NCBI GenBank assembly: GCA_964654995.1
Contig: CAZZKF010000016.1
Location: 1 to 44,106, forward strand
From: CAZZKF01 sp964654995
GTDB taxonomy: Bacteria; Pseudomonadota; Alphaproteobacteria; CAZZKF01
Length of the DNA stretch: 44,106 nucleotides
Direction: 5' to 3'
Part shown: one piece after another, positions 28,181 through 36,683 of the stretch
Position numbering within the stretch: position 1 is the first letter of the stretch
How the letters are laid out: every line of letters starts with the position of its first letter
Notes under the pieces: model-generated
What the model was told of the DNA's origin: nothing
What the model saw: only the letters and a program-made list of their open reading frames with translations
Databases searched by the model: none
Position numbers and translations under genes: made by a program

Positions 28181-30508
28181 TCAGGCCGCCTTGCCGGAAC
28201 GGCGTGCCGCCCGGTCGCGTTTCTCGATGGCCGCAAACACCCGGTCCGGAGTCACCGGCAGCTCGGTAAAGCGCAGGCCCGTGGCATCCTCGATGGCATT
28301 GGCCAGCGCCGGCAGAAAGCCAGACAACGAGCCTTCGCCCGCCTCCTTGGCGCCGAAGGGGCCAAGCGGGTCCATGCTCTCGACGATGTGGCTTTCGATC
28401 GGCGGCGAGTCGAGGATCGTCGGCACCCGGTAGTCCAACAGCCCCGAGGTGATCGGCAGCCCGGTCTTGGGGTGGTAGACGTGCTCTTCGCTCAGGGCCT
28501 GGCCCATGCCCATCCACACCGAGCCCTGAATCTGGCCCTCGACGGTGAGCTTGTTGAGCGCCCGCCCGCAGTCATGCGCCACCCACACCTTTTCCACCGT
28601 GATCCGCCCGGTTTCCTCGTCGACGCTGACCTCGACGACCTGGGCGGCATAGCTGAAGCCCATGGTCGAGCCGATCGCCGCGCCGCGGTATTTCTTGCCG
28701 CCCTGGGCCTCGGGCGGGGTCGAGAAGGTGCCCTTGACCGTGATCGTGCCGGACTCCTTCATCGCCGCGGCGACCACCTCTTCATAGCTCAAGCCCTTGT
28801 CCTGCTGGGAGGCGCGGTAGACCTCGCCCAGAACCTCGATATCTTCCGGCCGGGCATCAAGCTCGCGGGCCGCCGCCTCGACCAGAATGCCCTTCAGCTT
28901 GTTGGCCGCCTCGATCGCCGCGTTGCCGACCATGAAGGTGACGCGCGACGAATACGAGCCGTTGTCCTTGGGCGTCACCGCCGAGTCGGCGGCGACGATG
29001 CGGATCCGCGACATGTCCAGCCCCAGAACCTCGGCCACGCACTGGACGAGAATGGTGGATGAGCCCTGGCCGATTTCGGCAGCCCCGGTCAGCACCACGA
29101 TCGAGCCGTCGAAATCGAGCTTCAGGTTGATCGTCGCATGCGGCTCGCCGGTCCAGTTCACCGGCTTGGCGGCGCCCGAAATATAGTGCGAGCAGGCCAT
29201 GCCCAGCCCGCGGCCCTTGGGCAGCTTGCCCTTGCGTTCCCTCCAGCCGCTGGCTTTTTCGACCCAGTCCATGCATTCGGGAAGGCCATAGCTGTTGATC
29301 ATCAGATCGTTGACCGTGAAGCTCGGCGCCTCGAGCAGGTTCCTGCGGCGTACCTCGAAGGGATCGAGGCCGAGCTCGCGGGCCATGGAATCGAGCAGGG
29401 ATTCGAAGGCAAACCGGATATTGACCGTGCCATGGCCGCGCATCGCCCCGCACGGCGGCGTATTGGTCAGCGCCCGGATGCCGTGATAGCGGACATTGGG
29501 AATGTCGTAGATGGCGTACAGCATCGAGCCCGAGTACAGAATGGTGACGATGCCGTAGCCCGAATAGGCGCCGCCCCTCTGGATGGTGTCGCAGTCGACC
29601 GCGGTGATCCGACCGTCGCGCGTCAGCCCGATTTTCATGCGCACGTCCTGCTGCGGCCGGCAGCGGCTGGTGAGCAGGGTTTCCTCGCGGGTCACCACCA
29701 GGCGCACCGCGCCGCCCGCCTTGCGGGCCAAGAGCGCACAGATCAGCTCGACATTCAGCGTCTCGGTGCGGGTCCCGAACCCGCCGCCGATATGCGGCTT
29801 GATCACCCGGATGCTCGATTTCGGCATTTTCAGGGTGCGCGAGAGCATCAGGTGCACGTAATAGGGCACCTGGGTGCTGCACTGGACGGTGAGACGGTCG
29901 CGCAAGGGGTCGTATTCGGCCAGCGCCGCATGGGTCTCCATATGGGCCTGGCTGACCTCGGCGCAAGAAAAGCTTTCCTCGCGCACCAGATCGGCCTCGG
30001 CAAAGCCGGCCTCGACATCGCCAAGCTCGAACTCGGCCTCGCGCTCGACATTGCCCGGACGTTCGGGGTGGAGATCCACGGCACCCGGTGCCAGCGCCGC
30101 CTTGGCCGTGTAATAGGCGGGCAGCTCTTTGACTTTCACTTCAATGAGCTCAAGTGCGCGTTTGGCGGTGGCGTCATCGACCGCCGCCACCGCGGCAATC
30201 GGCTCGCCCTTGTAGCGGGTGCGCCCGCGGGCCAGCGGATATTCAAAGCGCGCAATGGGAAGAACCCCGAACGTCTGATCGCAATCATCGCCGGTCACCA
30301 CGGCGATCACGCCGGGGAGCGCTTCCGCCTTCGAGGTATCGACCTCGAGGATTTCGGCGTGGCTCCAGGAGCTGCGCAGAATGCGGCCCGCAAGCGCCGC
30401 GCGGGGAAACAGATCGGCGGTATATTTGGCCCGGCCCGAGACCTTTTCCGGGCCGTCCACCATCGGCACATATTCGCCGATCGAATGCACCGGGGACATC
30501 TCGTTCAT
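28181..30508 (-). CDS. hcrA: 4-hydroxybenzoyl-CoA reductase, molybdopterin subunit (alpha)
   Basis: A 775-residue catalytic subunit of the molybdenum hydroxylase family. Seen: GEYVPMVDGPEKVSGRAKYTAD at the N terminus, IKPHIGGGFGTRTETLNVE for cofactor binding, NTPPCGAMRGHGTVN, GAAEIGQGSSTILVQ, VEVSVDEETGRITVEKVWVAHDCGRALNK and the active-site glutamate in FGAKEAGEGSLSG. The reaction removes the phenolic hydroxyl as water with two low-potential electrons, the reverse of the usual direction for this family. The start is set at MNEMSPVHS (30508), overlapping the hcrC stop as ATGA; the longer frame to 30541 runs into hcrC. Partner genes and the HcrB cysteine insertion make Hcr identity strong. Confidence 0.92.
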   Translation of the reverse strand: MNEMSPVHSIGEYVPMVDGPEKVSGRAKYTADLFPRAALAGRILRSSWSHAEILEVDTSKAEALPGVIAVVTGDDCDQTFGVLPIARFEYPLARGRTRYKGEPIAAVAAVDDATAKRALELIEVKVKELPAYYTAKAALAPGAVDLHPERPGNVEREAEFELGDVEAGFAEADLVREESFSCAEVSQAHMETHAALAEYDPLRDRLTVQCSTQVPYYVHLMLSRTLKMPKSSIRVIKPHIGGGFGTRTETLNVELICALLARKAGGAVRLVVTREETLLTSRCRPQQDVRMKIGLTRDGRITAVDCDTIQRGGAYSGYGIVTILYSGSMLYAIYDIPNVRYHGIRALTNTPPCGAMRGHGTVNIRFAFESLLDSMARELGLDPFEVRRRNLLEAPSFTVNDLMINSYGLPECMDWVEKASGWRERKGKLPKGRGLGMACSHYISGAAKPVNWTGEPHATINLKLDFDGSIVVLTGAAEIGQGSSTILVQCVAEVLGLDMSRIRIVAADSAVTPKDNGSYSSRVTFMVGNAAIEAANKLKGILVEAAARELDARPEDIEVLGEVYRASQQDKGLSYEEVVAAAMKESGTITVKGTFSTPPEAQGGKKYRGAAIGSTMGFSYAAQVVEVSVDEETGRITVEKVWVAHDCGRALNKLTVEGQIQGSVWMGMGQALSEEHVYHPKTGLPITSGLLDYRVPTILDSPPIESHIVESMDPLGPFGAKEAGEGSLSGFLPALANAIEDATGLRFTELPVTPDRVFAAIEKRDRAARRSGKAA

Positions 30509-30984
30509 GGCCGCTCTTCCTTCAACCTGTCGGCGGCCCATTTGACCGCCTCGATGATCTTCACATAGCCGGTGCAGCGGCAGATGTTGCTGGCCAGCGC
30601 CTCGCGAATGTCCTCGTCACCGGGATCGGGGTTGTGCCGCAGCAAACTTTCCGAGGCCATGACCAGACCCGGCGTGCAATAGCCGCACTGGGCACCGAGC
30701 TTTTCGTGAAAGCCCTGCTGTATGGCATCCAGACGGCCGCCCCGGGACAGGGACTCGACGGTCTCGACCTTGCAGCCGTCGATCATCGCCGCCAGGGTGA
30801 GACAGGAAAACACCGGCTGATCATCGATCAGCACCGTGCACGCGCCGCATTCACCGCCGTCGCAGCCGGTCTTGGTGCCGGTCAGCCCCAGCTCCTCGCG
30901 CAAAAAGTCGAGCAACAGGACATTGTCACCGACCACATCCTCACGCGGGCGCCCGTTCAATGTGTATTTGACGCGCGTTGTCAT
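30505..30984 (-). CDS. hcrC: 4-hydroxybenzoyl-CoA reductase, 2x[2Fe-2S] subunit (gamma)
   Basis: A 159-residue iron-sulfur subunit. The plant-type [2Fe-2S] site has C41, C46, C49 and C61 (GCDGGECGACTVLID), and the helical second site has C100, C103, C135 and C137 (QCGYCTPG and NICRCTG), the fixed layout of this subunit. It relays electrons between the FAD subunit and the molybdenum centre. The start is placed at MTTRVKYTLNG (30984), eight bases after AAGGTGG; two upstream in-frame ATGs (30990, 31005) lie over or before that site. First gene of hcrC-hcrA-hcrB, with a perfect palindrome 110 bp upstream. Confidence 0.92.
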   Translation of the reverse strand: MTTRVKYTLNGRPREDVVGDNVLLLDFLREELGLTGTKTGCDGGECGACTVLIDDQPVFSCLTLAAMIDGCKVETVESLSRGGRLDAIQQGFHEKLGAQCGYCTPGLVMASESLLRHNPDPGDEDIREALASNICRCTGYVKIIEAVKWAADRLKEERP

Positions 30985-31093
30985 CGCCATCGCCACCTTT
31001 GTCATCGGGCCACGACCCGGTGTCCCCGGGCCAACGGCACCTCCCGATCCCCAACGCCCCCTGAACATTCCAAGGCGGCATCCGCAATCGGCT

Positions 31094-31118
31094 ATATTGT
31101 AAGGTACCCTTACAATAT
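31094..31118. promoter_or_regulatory. Perfect palindromic operator upstream of hcrC
   Basis: ATATTGTAAGG (31094-31104) and CCTTACAATAT (31108-31118) are exact inverted repeats around a 3-bp centre, in the 184-bp gap between hcrC and the marR stop. Size and symmetry fit a MarR-dimer site. Minus-strand TACAAT (31101-31096), a possible hcr -10, lies inside one arm, so binding would block transcription. No good -35 is visible. Confidence 0.6.
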
Positions 31119-31168
31119 GGTGCAGGCAGCAGGAATGTCAACCCGAAAACCGGGGCCCGGGCGTGCCT

Positions 31169-31660
31169 CTAGGTTCCGGTCAGACGGCGCAGTAATGCCA
31201 ACAGGGTCTGGCGTTCCGACTCGCTCAGGCAGGCGGTGAAATCGCGTTCGTGTGCATGCACGTCGGGCAGCATCCGGTTGAGCGTGCGGGTGCCTTTGCG
31301 GCTGAGGCGCAAGGCGTACGAGCGGCGATCATCCGGCATCTGACCGCGGGTCACCAGGCCGCGCTTTTCCAGCCGGCCGACCACCTCGCCCAGGGTCGAG
31401 CGTTCAATGCCGGCGGCGCGGGCGAGCGCCGTCTGGCTGATGCCGGGGTTGCGCGAAATCAGGATCAGCAGCCCGAGCTGACCCGGCGTGATGTCGTAAT
31501 CGCGCAAGTGTTCGGCGAAATGCTGGAACAGCCGCACCTGGGCACGGCGCAACTGATAGCCCAGAAGTTCGGGCAAGACGCCGAAATCGGCAACATCGCG
31601 GCGCCGTGGGCGCACGCCGGGCACGTCCGTCGTCGCCATTGATTTCGTCGTCTTGTCCAT
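31169..31660 (-). CDS. MarR-family regulator, probable regulator of hcr
   Basis: A 163-residue MarR protein. LPELLGYQLRRAQVRLFQHFAEHL is the dimerisation helix, the winged helix runs through ITPGQLGLLILISRNPGISQ, ALARAAGIERSTLGEVVGRLEKRGLV and the wing MPDDRRSYALRLSRKG, and the C terminus is helical. MarR proteins beside aromatic CoA genes usually respond to an aromatic acid or its CoA thioester (HbaR, BadR and CouR are examples of different types). It is transcribed toward hcr, whose promoter carries a perfect palindrome, and is divergent from the aldehyde dehydrogenase. ATG at 31660 chosen; MATTDV at 31639 is an alternative. The longer frame to 32035 has no homology. Confidence 0.87.
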   Translation of the reverse strand: MDKTTKSMATTDVPGVRPRRRDVADFGVLPELLGYQLRRAQVRLFQHFAEHLRDYDITPGQLGLLILISRNPGISQTALARAAGIERSTLGEVVGRLEKRGLVTRGQMPDDRRSYALRLSRKGTRTLNRMLPDVHAHERDFTACLSESERQTLLALLRRLTGT

Positions 31661-32037
31661 GCTCTCAAATCCAGCCCGCGCCTCTCGCGGGCGGCTCGCC
31701 ATGCGGCGATGCGGGTGGCCAACGCAGCTCGGCCGTCGCCATCGGGACCACATGCTCCCGGGGCGCCAACGCGGCTTCCCCGTTTTGGAAGGGACCCCTA
31801 CAATCTTTTGTAACGGGTCTGGCCGCCCGGAAGCAAGACATAGATCAAGAAAGCGCCAGGCCCAAGCCGACTCCTCCAGCCCCTGTCGAAGGCGTTTCAG
31901 GCCCGTTTGCGGTTGACCTTTGGAAGCGCTCAAAACATGCTGCCAGCGGTGGCAGGTCGGCCGGGGGATGCGGGCCTGCCCGCCCAAACGACCGCAAGGC
32001 GGAACAACAGAACACCGCGAGACAGAGGCTTTCACGC
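31661..32037. promoter_or_regulatory. Divergent marR / aldehyde dehydrogenase region
   Basis: A 377-bp gap without a convincing gene. At 31794-31818 an imperfect palindrome, ACCCCTACAA-TCTT-TTGTAACGGGT, has exact TACAA/TTGTA inner arms and ACCC/GGGT outer arms with one offset base. Its half-sites TACAAT and TTGTAA also occur in the hcrC palindrome, in the opposite order. It may be a second site for the MarR protein. Open frames across the gap have no recognisable product. Confidence 0.35.
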
Positions 32038-33504
32038 ATGACCAAGACCCGCATTTTGAACTTTATCGGCGGCCGCTATACCGAGGGCAGCTCGGGCGCC
32101 ACCTTCGAGAACCGCAATCCCGCCAACAACCGGCTCGTGGCGCTGGTTGCAGAAGCTGGCGAAAGCGACGTCGACGCGGCGGTCGCGGCGGCACGGGCGG
32201 CACTCAAGGGAGACTGGGGGCGCACGAACGCGCAGCAGCGCGCCGCCGTGCTGCACCGGGTGGCGGACGCCATCATGGCCCGCAAGGATGACTTTGTGGC
32301 TGCCGAAATGGCCGATACCGGCAAGCTCAAGGGGCCCACCGCGATGGCCGAAATTCCCCGCGGCGCCGAGCAGTTCCGGGTGTTCGCCGACATCGCCAAA
32401 CATGCCCATGCCGAGACCATTGATTCAGCCCTGCCCGACGGCGGCACCGCCATCAACTATGCCCAGCGTGCGCCCAAGGGCGTGATCGCCGCAATCTGCC
32501 CGTGGAACGTGCCGTTCGTGCTGATGACCTGGAAGGTGGCGCCGGCGCTGGCCTGCGGCAATGCGGTGGTGGTCAAGCCGTCCGAGGAAACGCCGGCCAC
32601 CGCAGCGCTGCTCGGCGAGGTGATGAATGCAGCCGGCGTACCCGAAGGCGTCTATAACGTCGTCCATGGGTTCGGGCCCGGCTCGGCCGGCGAGTTCCTG
32701 ACCCGGCACCCGGGCGTCGATGCCATCACCTTTACCGGCGAAACCCGGACCGGCGAGGCGATCATGCAGGCGGCCGCCGTCGGCGTGCGCGACATTTCGC
32801 TGGAGCTGGGCGGCAAGAATGCGGCGCTGATCTTTGCCGACTGCGACCTGGACAACGCGGTCAAGGGGACCATGGCCTCCGTCTTCTTCAATTGCGGGCA
32901 GATCTGTTTCGGGACCGAACGCATCTATGTCGAGCGCGCGATCTTCGATCAGTTCGTCGATCGGCTGGCCGCCCAGGCTGCCAAGCTCAAGATGGGCGAT
33001 CCGTCAGACCCCGAAACCACCATGGCGCCGCTGATCAGCCTCGGACACCGCGAAAAGGTGCTTTCCTGTTACGCCAGGGCGGCGGAAGCCGGCGCCAACG
33101 TGGTAATCGGCGGCGGCGTCCCCGATTTGCCGGGCGAATGGGCCGAAGGCGCCTGGATCGAGCCGACCATCTGGACCGGCCTTGGCCAGGACGCAGCCGT
33201 GGTGCGCGAGGAAATCTTCGGGCCGTGCTGCCACATTGCGCCGTTTGACGAGGAAGACGAGGCGATCGCACTCGCCAATGATTCGTCCTACGGCCTTGCC
33301 GCAGCCGTGTGGTCGCAGGATATTTCGCGGGCCAACCGGGTGGCGGCGCGCCTCGAGGTTGGCGTCGTCTGGGTGAATTCCTGGATGATCCGCGACCTGC
33401 GCACGCCGTTCGGCGGCGTCAAGCGCTCCGGCATCGGCCGTGAAGGCGGCATCCACAGCCTCGACTTTTACACCGAACTGCGCAACGTCTGCGTCCGCCT
33501 ATAA
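32038..33504 (+). CDS. 2-hydroxymuconic/2-aminomuconic semialdehyde dehydrogenase-like enzyme
   Basis: A 488-residue NAD-dependent aldehyde dehydrogenase. PKGVIAAICPWNVPFVLMTWKVAPAL and TFTGETRTGEAI bind the cofactor, SLELGGKNAALIF carries the catalytic glutamate and FFNCGQICFGTERIYVE the catalytic cysteine. The C terminus RDLRTPFGGVKRSGIGREGG followed by HSLDFYTEL is characteristic of the DmpC/XylG/AmnC branch that oxidises meta-ring-fission semialdehydes. No ring-cleavage dioxygenase, hydrolase or tautomerase of a meta pathway is present, so the physiological aldehyde is uncertain. AGAGG lies about ten bases before the ATG at 32038. It is divergent from marR and may share its control. Confidence 0.82.
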   Translation: MTKTRILNFIGGRYTEGSSGATFENRNPANNRLVALVAEAGESDVDAAVAAARAALKGDWGRTNAQQRAAVLHRVADAIMARKDDFVAAEMADTGKLKGPTAMAEIPRGAEQFRVFADIAKHAHAETIDSALPDGGTAINYAQRAPKGVIAAICPWNVPFVLMTWKVAPALACGNAVVVKPSEETPATAALLGEVMNAAGVPEGVYNVVHGFGPGSAGEFLTRHPGVDAITFTGETRTGEAIMQAAAVGVRDISLELGGKNAALIFADCDLDNAVKGTMASVFFNCGQICFGTERIYVERAIFDQFVDRLAAQAAKLKMGDPSDPETTMAPLISLGHREKVLSCYARAAEAGANVVIGGGVPDLPGEWAEGAWIEPTIWTGLGQDAAVVREEIFGPCCHIAPFDEEDEAIALANDSSYGLAAAVWSQDISRANRVAARLEVGVVWVNSWMIRDLRTPFGGVKRSGIGREGGIHSLDFYTELRNVCVRL

Positions 33505-33522
33505 GCCAACTGCAGCCCGGCC

Positions 33523-34734
33523 CTAGAGATCCTCGCCGTAGCCGAATTTCTCGGCCACATAGTCGATGTCCTTGTCGCCGCGGCCCGACAGGTTGACGAG
33601 GATCGTCTCGCCCGGCCGGTCCTTGGCGAACTTCATGGCGTAGGCAACCGCATGCGCGCTTTCGAGCGCCGGGATGATCCCCTCGTAGCGCGACAGGTCG
33701 TAGAACGCCCTGAGCGTTTCCTTGTCGCTGACCTTGGCATATTGCACCCGGCCGGTCGTGAGCAGATGCGCGTGCTCCGGCCCGACGCCGGGATAATCCA
33801 GCCCGCTGGCGATCGAGTGCACGGGCGCCGGATTGCCCTCCGCGTCTTTCAATGTGATCGTCCGAAAGCCGTGAATTTCGCCCGGCTCGCCAAACGTCAG
33901 CGTTGCCGAATGGCCGCCCATTTCGTCCGAGGTACCGCCCGCCTCGACGCCGTGAATGGTGACGTCCTCGTCATCGATAAAGGCGGAAAACAGGCCCATG
34001 GCGTTGCTGCCGCCACCGACGCAGGCCATCACGTGATCGGGCAGGCCGCCGACCATTTCATCGAACTGCTCGCGGGCCTCGAGGCCGACCACGTGCTGAA
34101 AGTTGCGCACCATCATCGGGTAGGGATGCGGGCCGACCACCGAGCCGATGGCGAAAAACTGATTGTCGGGGTCCTTGAGGTAGGCCTGAAACGCCGAATC
34201 CACCGCCTCCTTCAATGATCGTCCGCCAAAGCCCACGGGCACGACGGTGGCGCCCAGGAGCTTCATGCGCACGACATTCGGGTGCTCTTTTTCGATGTCG
34301 ATCTCACCCATGTGAATCTCGCATTCCATGCCGAAGTAGGCGGCGGCCGTCGCCAGCGCCACGCCGTGCTGGCCGGCGCCGGTTTCGGCGATCAGCTTGT
34401 TGATGCCCATGTGGCGCGCCAGCAGGGCCTCGGCCATGCAGTGGTTGAGCTTGTGCGCGCCCATGTGATTGAGGTCTTCGCGTTTCAGATAGATGCGGGC
34501 GCCGTCGATCCGCTCGGTGAGATTCTTGCAGTAATAGACCGGGGTGGGCCGGCCCTGAAAATGCCTGCGGATATACTTGAGCTCGTTGAGATAGTCGGCC
34601 GAGCGGCCAATCCGCTCATAGGCGTCGCGGACCTTGGCGATCGGCCCTTCAAGCTCAGGCGGGATCACCGCGCCGCCGAATTCTCCAAAGAATCCTTGCC
34701 TGTCGGGATAGGTCTTGAGGTAACTCTTGGTCAT
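33523..34734 (-). CDS. Orphan tryptophan synthase beta-chain (TrpB-like)
   Basis: A 403-residue PLP enzyme of the TrpB family. The PLP lysine lies in YLKREDLNHMGAHKLNHCM, the catalytic glutamate in LIAETGAGQHGVALAT, the phosphate loop is CVGGGSNAMGLFSAF, and SGLDYPGVGPEHAHL, ESAHAVAYA and NLSGRGDKDID complete the fold. Canonical TrpB reads HTGAHKINN or HGGAHKTNQ at the lysine; here a methionine replaces the small residue and a histidine follows the conserved asparagine. The N terminus has GEFGGAVIPPELEGP instead of GGRF/YVPE. No trpA or trpF is nearby, so it may be a specialised paralogue rather than the tryptophan-biosynthesis enzyme. Start at MTKSYLKTYPD. Confidence 0.82.
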   Translation of the reverse strand: MTKSYLKTYPDRQGFFGEFGGAVIPPELEGPIAKVRDAYERIGRSADYLNELKYIRRHFQGRPTPVYYCKNLTERIDGARIYLKREDLNHMGAHKLNHCMAEALLARHMGINKLIAETGAGQHGVALATAAAYFGMECEIHMGEIDIEKEHPNVVRMKLLGATVVPVGFGGRSLKEAVDSAFQAYLKDPDNQFFAIGSVVGPHPYPMMVRNFQHVVGLEAREQFDEMVGGLPDHVMACVGGGSNAMGLFSAFIDDEDVTIHGVEAGGTSDEMGGHSATLTFGEPGEIHGFRTITLKDAEGNPAPVHSIASGLDYPGVGPEHAHLLTTGRVQYAKVSDKETLRAFYDLSRYEGIIPALESAHAVAYAMKFAKDRPGETILVNLSGRGDKDIDYVAEKFGYGEDL

Positions 34735-35061
34735 GCTTGTCCCCCGAAATCGTTGCGTTGTCCGGGCGTGCGCTCTTTGGTTCTTGGGTGCGCGCCCACA
34801 GTAGCGGTGGCCGTGCCGTCGAGGCGGCACAGGTCAGTTGGACCCGGCCCGCTCCGCGCGCCGGGCCAGTTTCACGGCCAGACGACCGGCACCACCCCCG
34901 GCCGGCTCCAGGGACACTCTGCAATACAGATGCCACAGCTACGGGTATCGTTGAAATACGGCACGCATTTGTCAAAATCAACATACCATTTGCGGGGTTT
35001 TTCCGGACTTCGCGGGCTGGCGGTCGTCCCGCATGACGATCTTTGGCCTCCTCGCCGGGTC
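34735..35061. promoter_or_regulatory. Upstream region of the orphan trpB
   Basis: A 327-bp gap between two minus-strand genes, with no convincing coding frame. On the minus strand TTGACA (34975-34970) with AACGAT (34952-34947) 17 bp downstream is a possible promoter with a weak -10, giving trpB a leader of roughly 200 nt. I saw no recognisable riboswitch, T-box or trp-type leader peptide in it. Confidence 0.3.
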
Positions 35062-35664
35062 CTAACCGTGGTTCCAGTCGCGGGGGTTATCCGAGTCCTT
35101 CGGTGACAGGCCGAGAACGTCGCCTTCGGTGGTCACCCCGAGGCCCAGCACCGTGCGGTTGGCATAGCAGAAATAGCCGATGACCTGATTGGCCTCGAGA
35201 ATCTCACCGTCCGAGAGCCCGGCCGCGCGCAGGGCAGCGATATCGTCTTCCGAGATGCCGGCCGGCTCGCAGGTCAGTTTCTCGGCATAGGCCAGCAAGG
35301 CCCGCTCGGGCGGCTCAAAGGCTGAAAAGTCCCGGGCCTCCAAAGCCTCCCGCATGGCCTGTCCACGCACCTCGTCCTTGAGCGCCCGGCACAGCCCGTG
35401 AAAATGATGCTCGACGCAATAGGCGCAGCCGTTGAGCAGACTGACCCAGACACCGATCAGCTCCAGGCGCCATTTGGGCGACGTGTTCGACGTGTGATGC
35501 AGCACGTTCTTGTAGAGCGCCATGTGCCCTTCCATGGTATGCGGGCGCAGGCTGTGGGCCATCATGATGTTGTCGATCTGATCGCCCGGGCCCTTGATGC
35601 GGTCATAGAGCCGCTTGAGCCGGCCGGTGGCCTCTTCGAAGGGTATGGTCCTGATCCATGCCAT
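35062..35664 (-). CDS. AhpD-like / carboxymuconolactone-decarboxylase-family protein
   Basis: A 200-residue helical protein of the AhpD-like superfamily (peroxidase-related subgroup). LLNGCAYCVEHHFHGL holds the CxxC pair with the following histidines of the alkylhydroperoxidase core, and IDNIMMAHSLRPHTMEGHMALYKNVLHH is typical of the subgroup's N terminus. Such proteins probably reduce peroxides or act as thiol reductants. The CxxC argues against a PcaC-type decarboxylase despite the PcaD-like gene upstream. AAAGGAG precedes the ATG at 35664. It lies 52 bp after the hydrolase gene on the same strand, so the two form a likely transcription unit. Confidence 0.82.
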   Translation of the reverse strand: MAWIRTIPFEEATGRLKRLYDRIKGPGDQIDNIMMAHSLRPHTMEGHMALYKNVLHHTSNTSPKWRLELIGVWVSLLNGCAYCVEHHFHGLCRALKDEVRGQAMREALEARDFSAFEPPERALLAYAEKLTCEPAGISEDDIAALRAAGLSDGEILEANQVIGYFCYANRTVLGLGVTTEGDVLGLSPKDSDNPRDWNHG

Positions 35665-35716
35665 GACGGGAACTCCTTTACTGACAGAACGAGGGAAAGC
35701 CGCGACGGAGCATCGC

Positions 35717-36517
35717 TCATCCGTCGCCGGCGACGGACTCGAGAAAGGCCATGAGGCGGGCATTGAAGGCCTCCGCCTGCTCGACATTGGGCAGATGGCG
35801 CGCACCTTTAATGATGCATAGCTGCGACCCGGCAATGCGCTCATGAAGGCTGCGGGCAACCTCGACCGGGGTGCTGGGGTCCTCGGCGCCAACGATCACC
35901 AGGGTGGGACCCCGGATTTCAGAGAGCCGGTCGACCACGTCCAATTCCATGAGCGCCTGGCAGCAGCCGATGAAGCCGTCGACCGGGGTGGCGCGGATCA
36001 TTGCCTCGATCGCCGCCACCGTCTCGGCCGCCCGTGCCCGGAAACCGGGGGTGAGCCAGCGCTCAAGCGTCGCCGCCACCTGGCTTTCCATGCCGTCGCG
36101 TCGCACCGCCTCGATGCGCGCCTGCCATTGGACGCGCGCGCTTTCGGGCACCACCGGCGTGGTGTCCGAGAGCACCAGGCTGGCGACCAGATCGGGGCGC
36201 GCCAATGCCAATGTCTGGCCGATCATGCCGCCCATGGAGAGCCCGACGAAATGGGTTTGCGCAATGCCCAGGTGATCGAGCAAGGCAGCGACATCGCCGG
36301 CCAGCATGTCCAGTGTGTATGGGCCGGGCGGTGCCTCCGAAGCGCCATGCCCGCGGGTATCGAAGCGGAGCACCCGATAGCGCGAGGCCAGCACGCGCAC
36401 CTGTTCGTCCCACAGCCCGAGATGGGCGGCGAGCGCATGGCTGAGAGTGACGACCGGCGCCGCTTCCGGTCCCTCGATCCGATAGTGGATCGCCACGCCA
36501 TTGACTGAAGTCTTCAT
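35717..36517 (-). CDS. 3-oxoadipate enol-lactonase-like alpha/beta hydrolase
   Basis: A 266-residue hydrolase. VVTLSHALAAHLGLWDEQV and VLRFDTRGHGASEAPPGPYTLDMLAGDV match the PcaD pattern, the nucleophile serine is in FVGLSMGGMIGQ, the acid in VIVGAEDPSTPV and the histidine in IIKGARHLPNVEQ. PcaD converts beta-ketoadipate enol-lactone to beta-ketoadipate, but the other protocatechuate genes (pcaGHBC) are absent and the box route bypasses this step, so a related lactonase or esterase role is equally possible. GGAGGAGGCACG precedes the ATG at 36517. Divergent from the glutamate-synthase-like gene. Confidence 0.78.
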   Translation of the reverse strand: MKTSVNGVAIHYRIEGPEAAPVVTLSHALAAHLGLWDEQVRVLASRYRVLRFDTRGHGASEAPPGPYTLDMLAGDVAALLDHLGIAQTHFVGLSMGGMIGQTLALARPDLVASLVLSDTTPVVPESARVQWQARIEAVRRDGMESQVAATLERWLTPGFRARAAETVAAIEAMIRATPVDGFIGCCQALMELDVVDRLSEIRGPTLVIVGAEDPSTPVEVARSLHERIAGSQLCIIKGARHLPNVEQAEAFNARLMAFLESVAGDG

Positions 36518-36644
36518 CGTGCCTCCTCCAACCGGGCGTCTTCGAGCGCCTTCGGCAATTTGGCTCCGACACCCTATCAGACTTGCCGCGTGGCTGGCGA
36601 CCGCCGGCCTCCTCGCCATTCAAATTTCTTCACGCCCAGTTGTT

Positions 36645-36673
36645 TTGTCCGCTTTTGCGTTTCCTGCCATAAT
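36645..36673 (+). promoter_or_regulatory. Promoter giving a near-leaderless transcript
   Basis: TTGTCC at 36645-36650 and CATAAT at 36668-36673 are 17 bp apart. The predicted start near 36680 lies only about four bases before the ATG at 36684, and no ribosome-binding site is seen, which would fit leaderless translation. Confidence 0.45.
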
Positions 36674-36683
36674 CCGCGGCGCC

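Noticed and set aside
32038..33504. Second boxD or a benzaldehyde dehydrogenase
   Set aside because: Its C-terminal signature fits the 2-hydroxymuconic-semialdehyde branch, and boxD is already clearly present at 17931-19496.
35062..36517. pcaC-pcaD pair of the protocatechuate pathway
   Set aside because: The upstream product is PcaD-like, but its partner has the AhpD CxxC centre rather than a PcaC pattern, and pcaGHB are absent.
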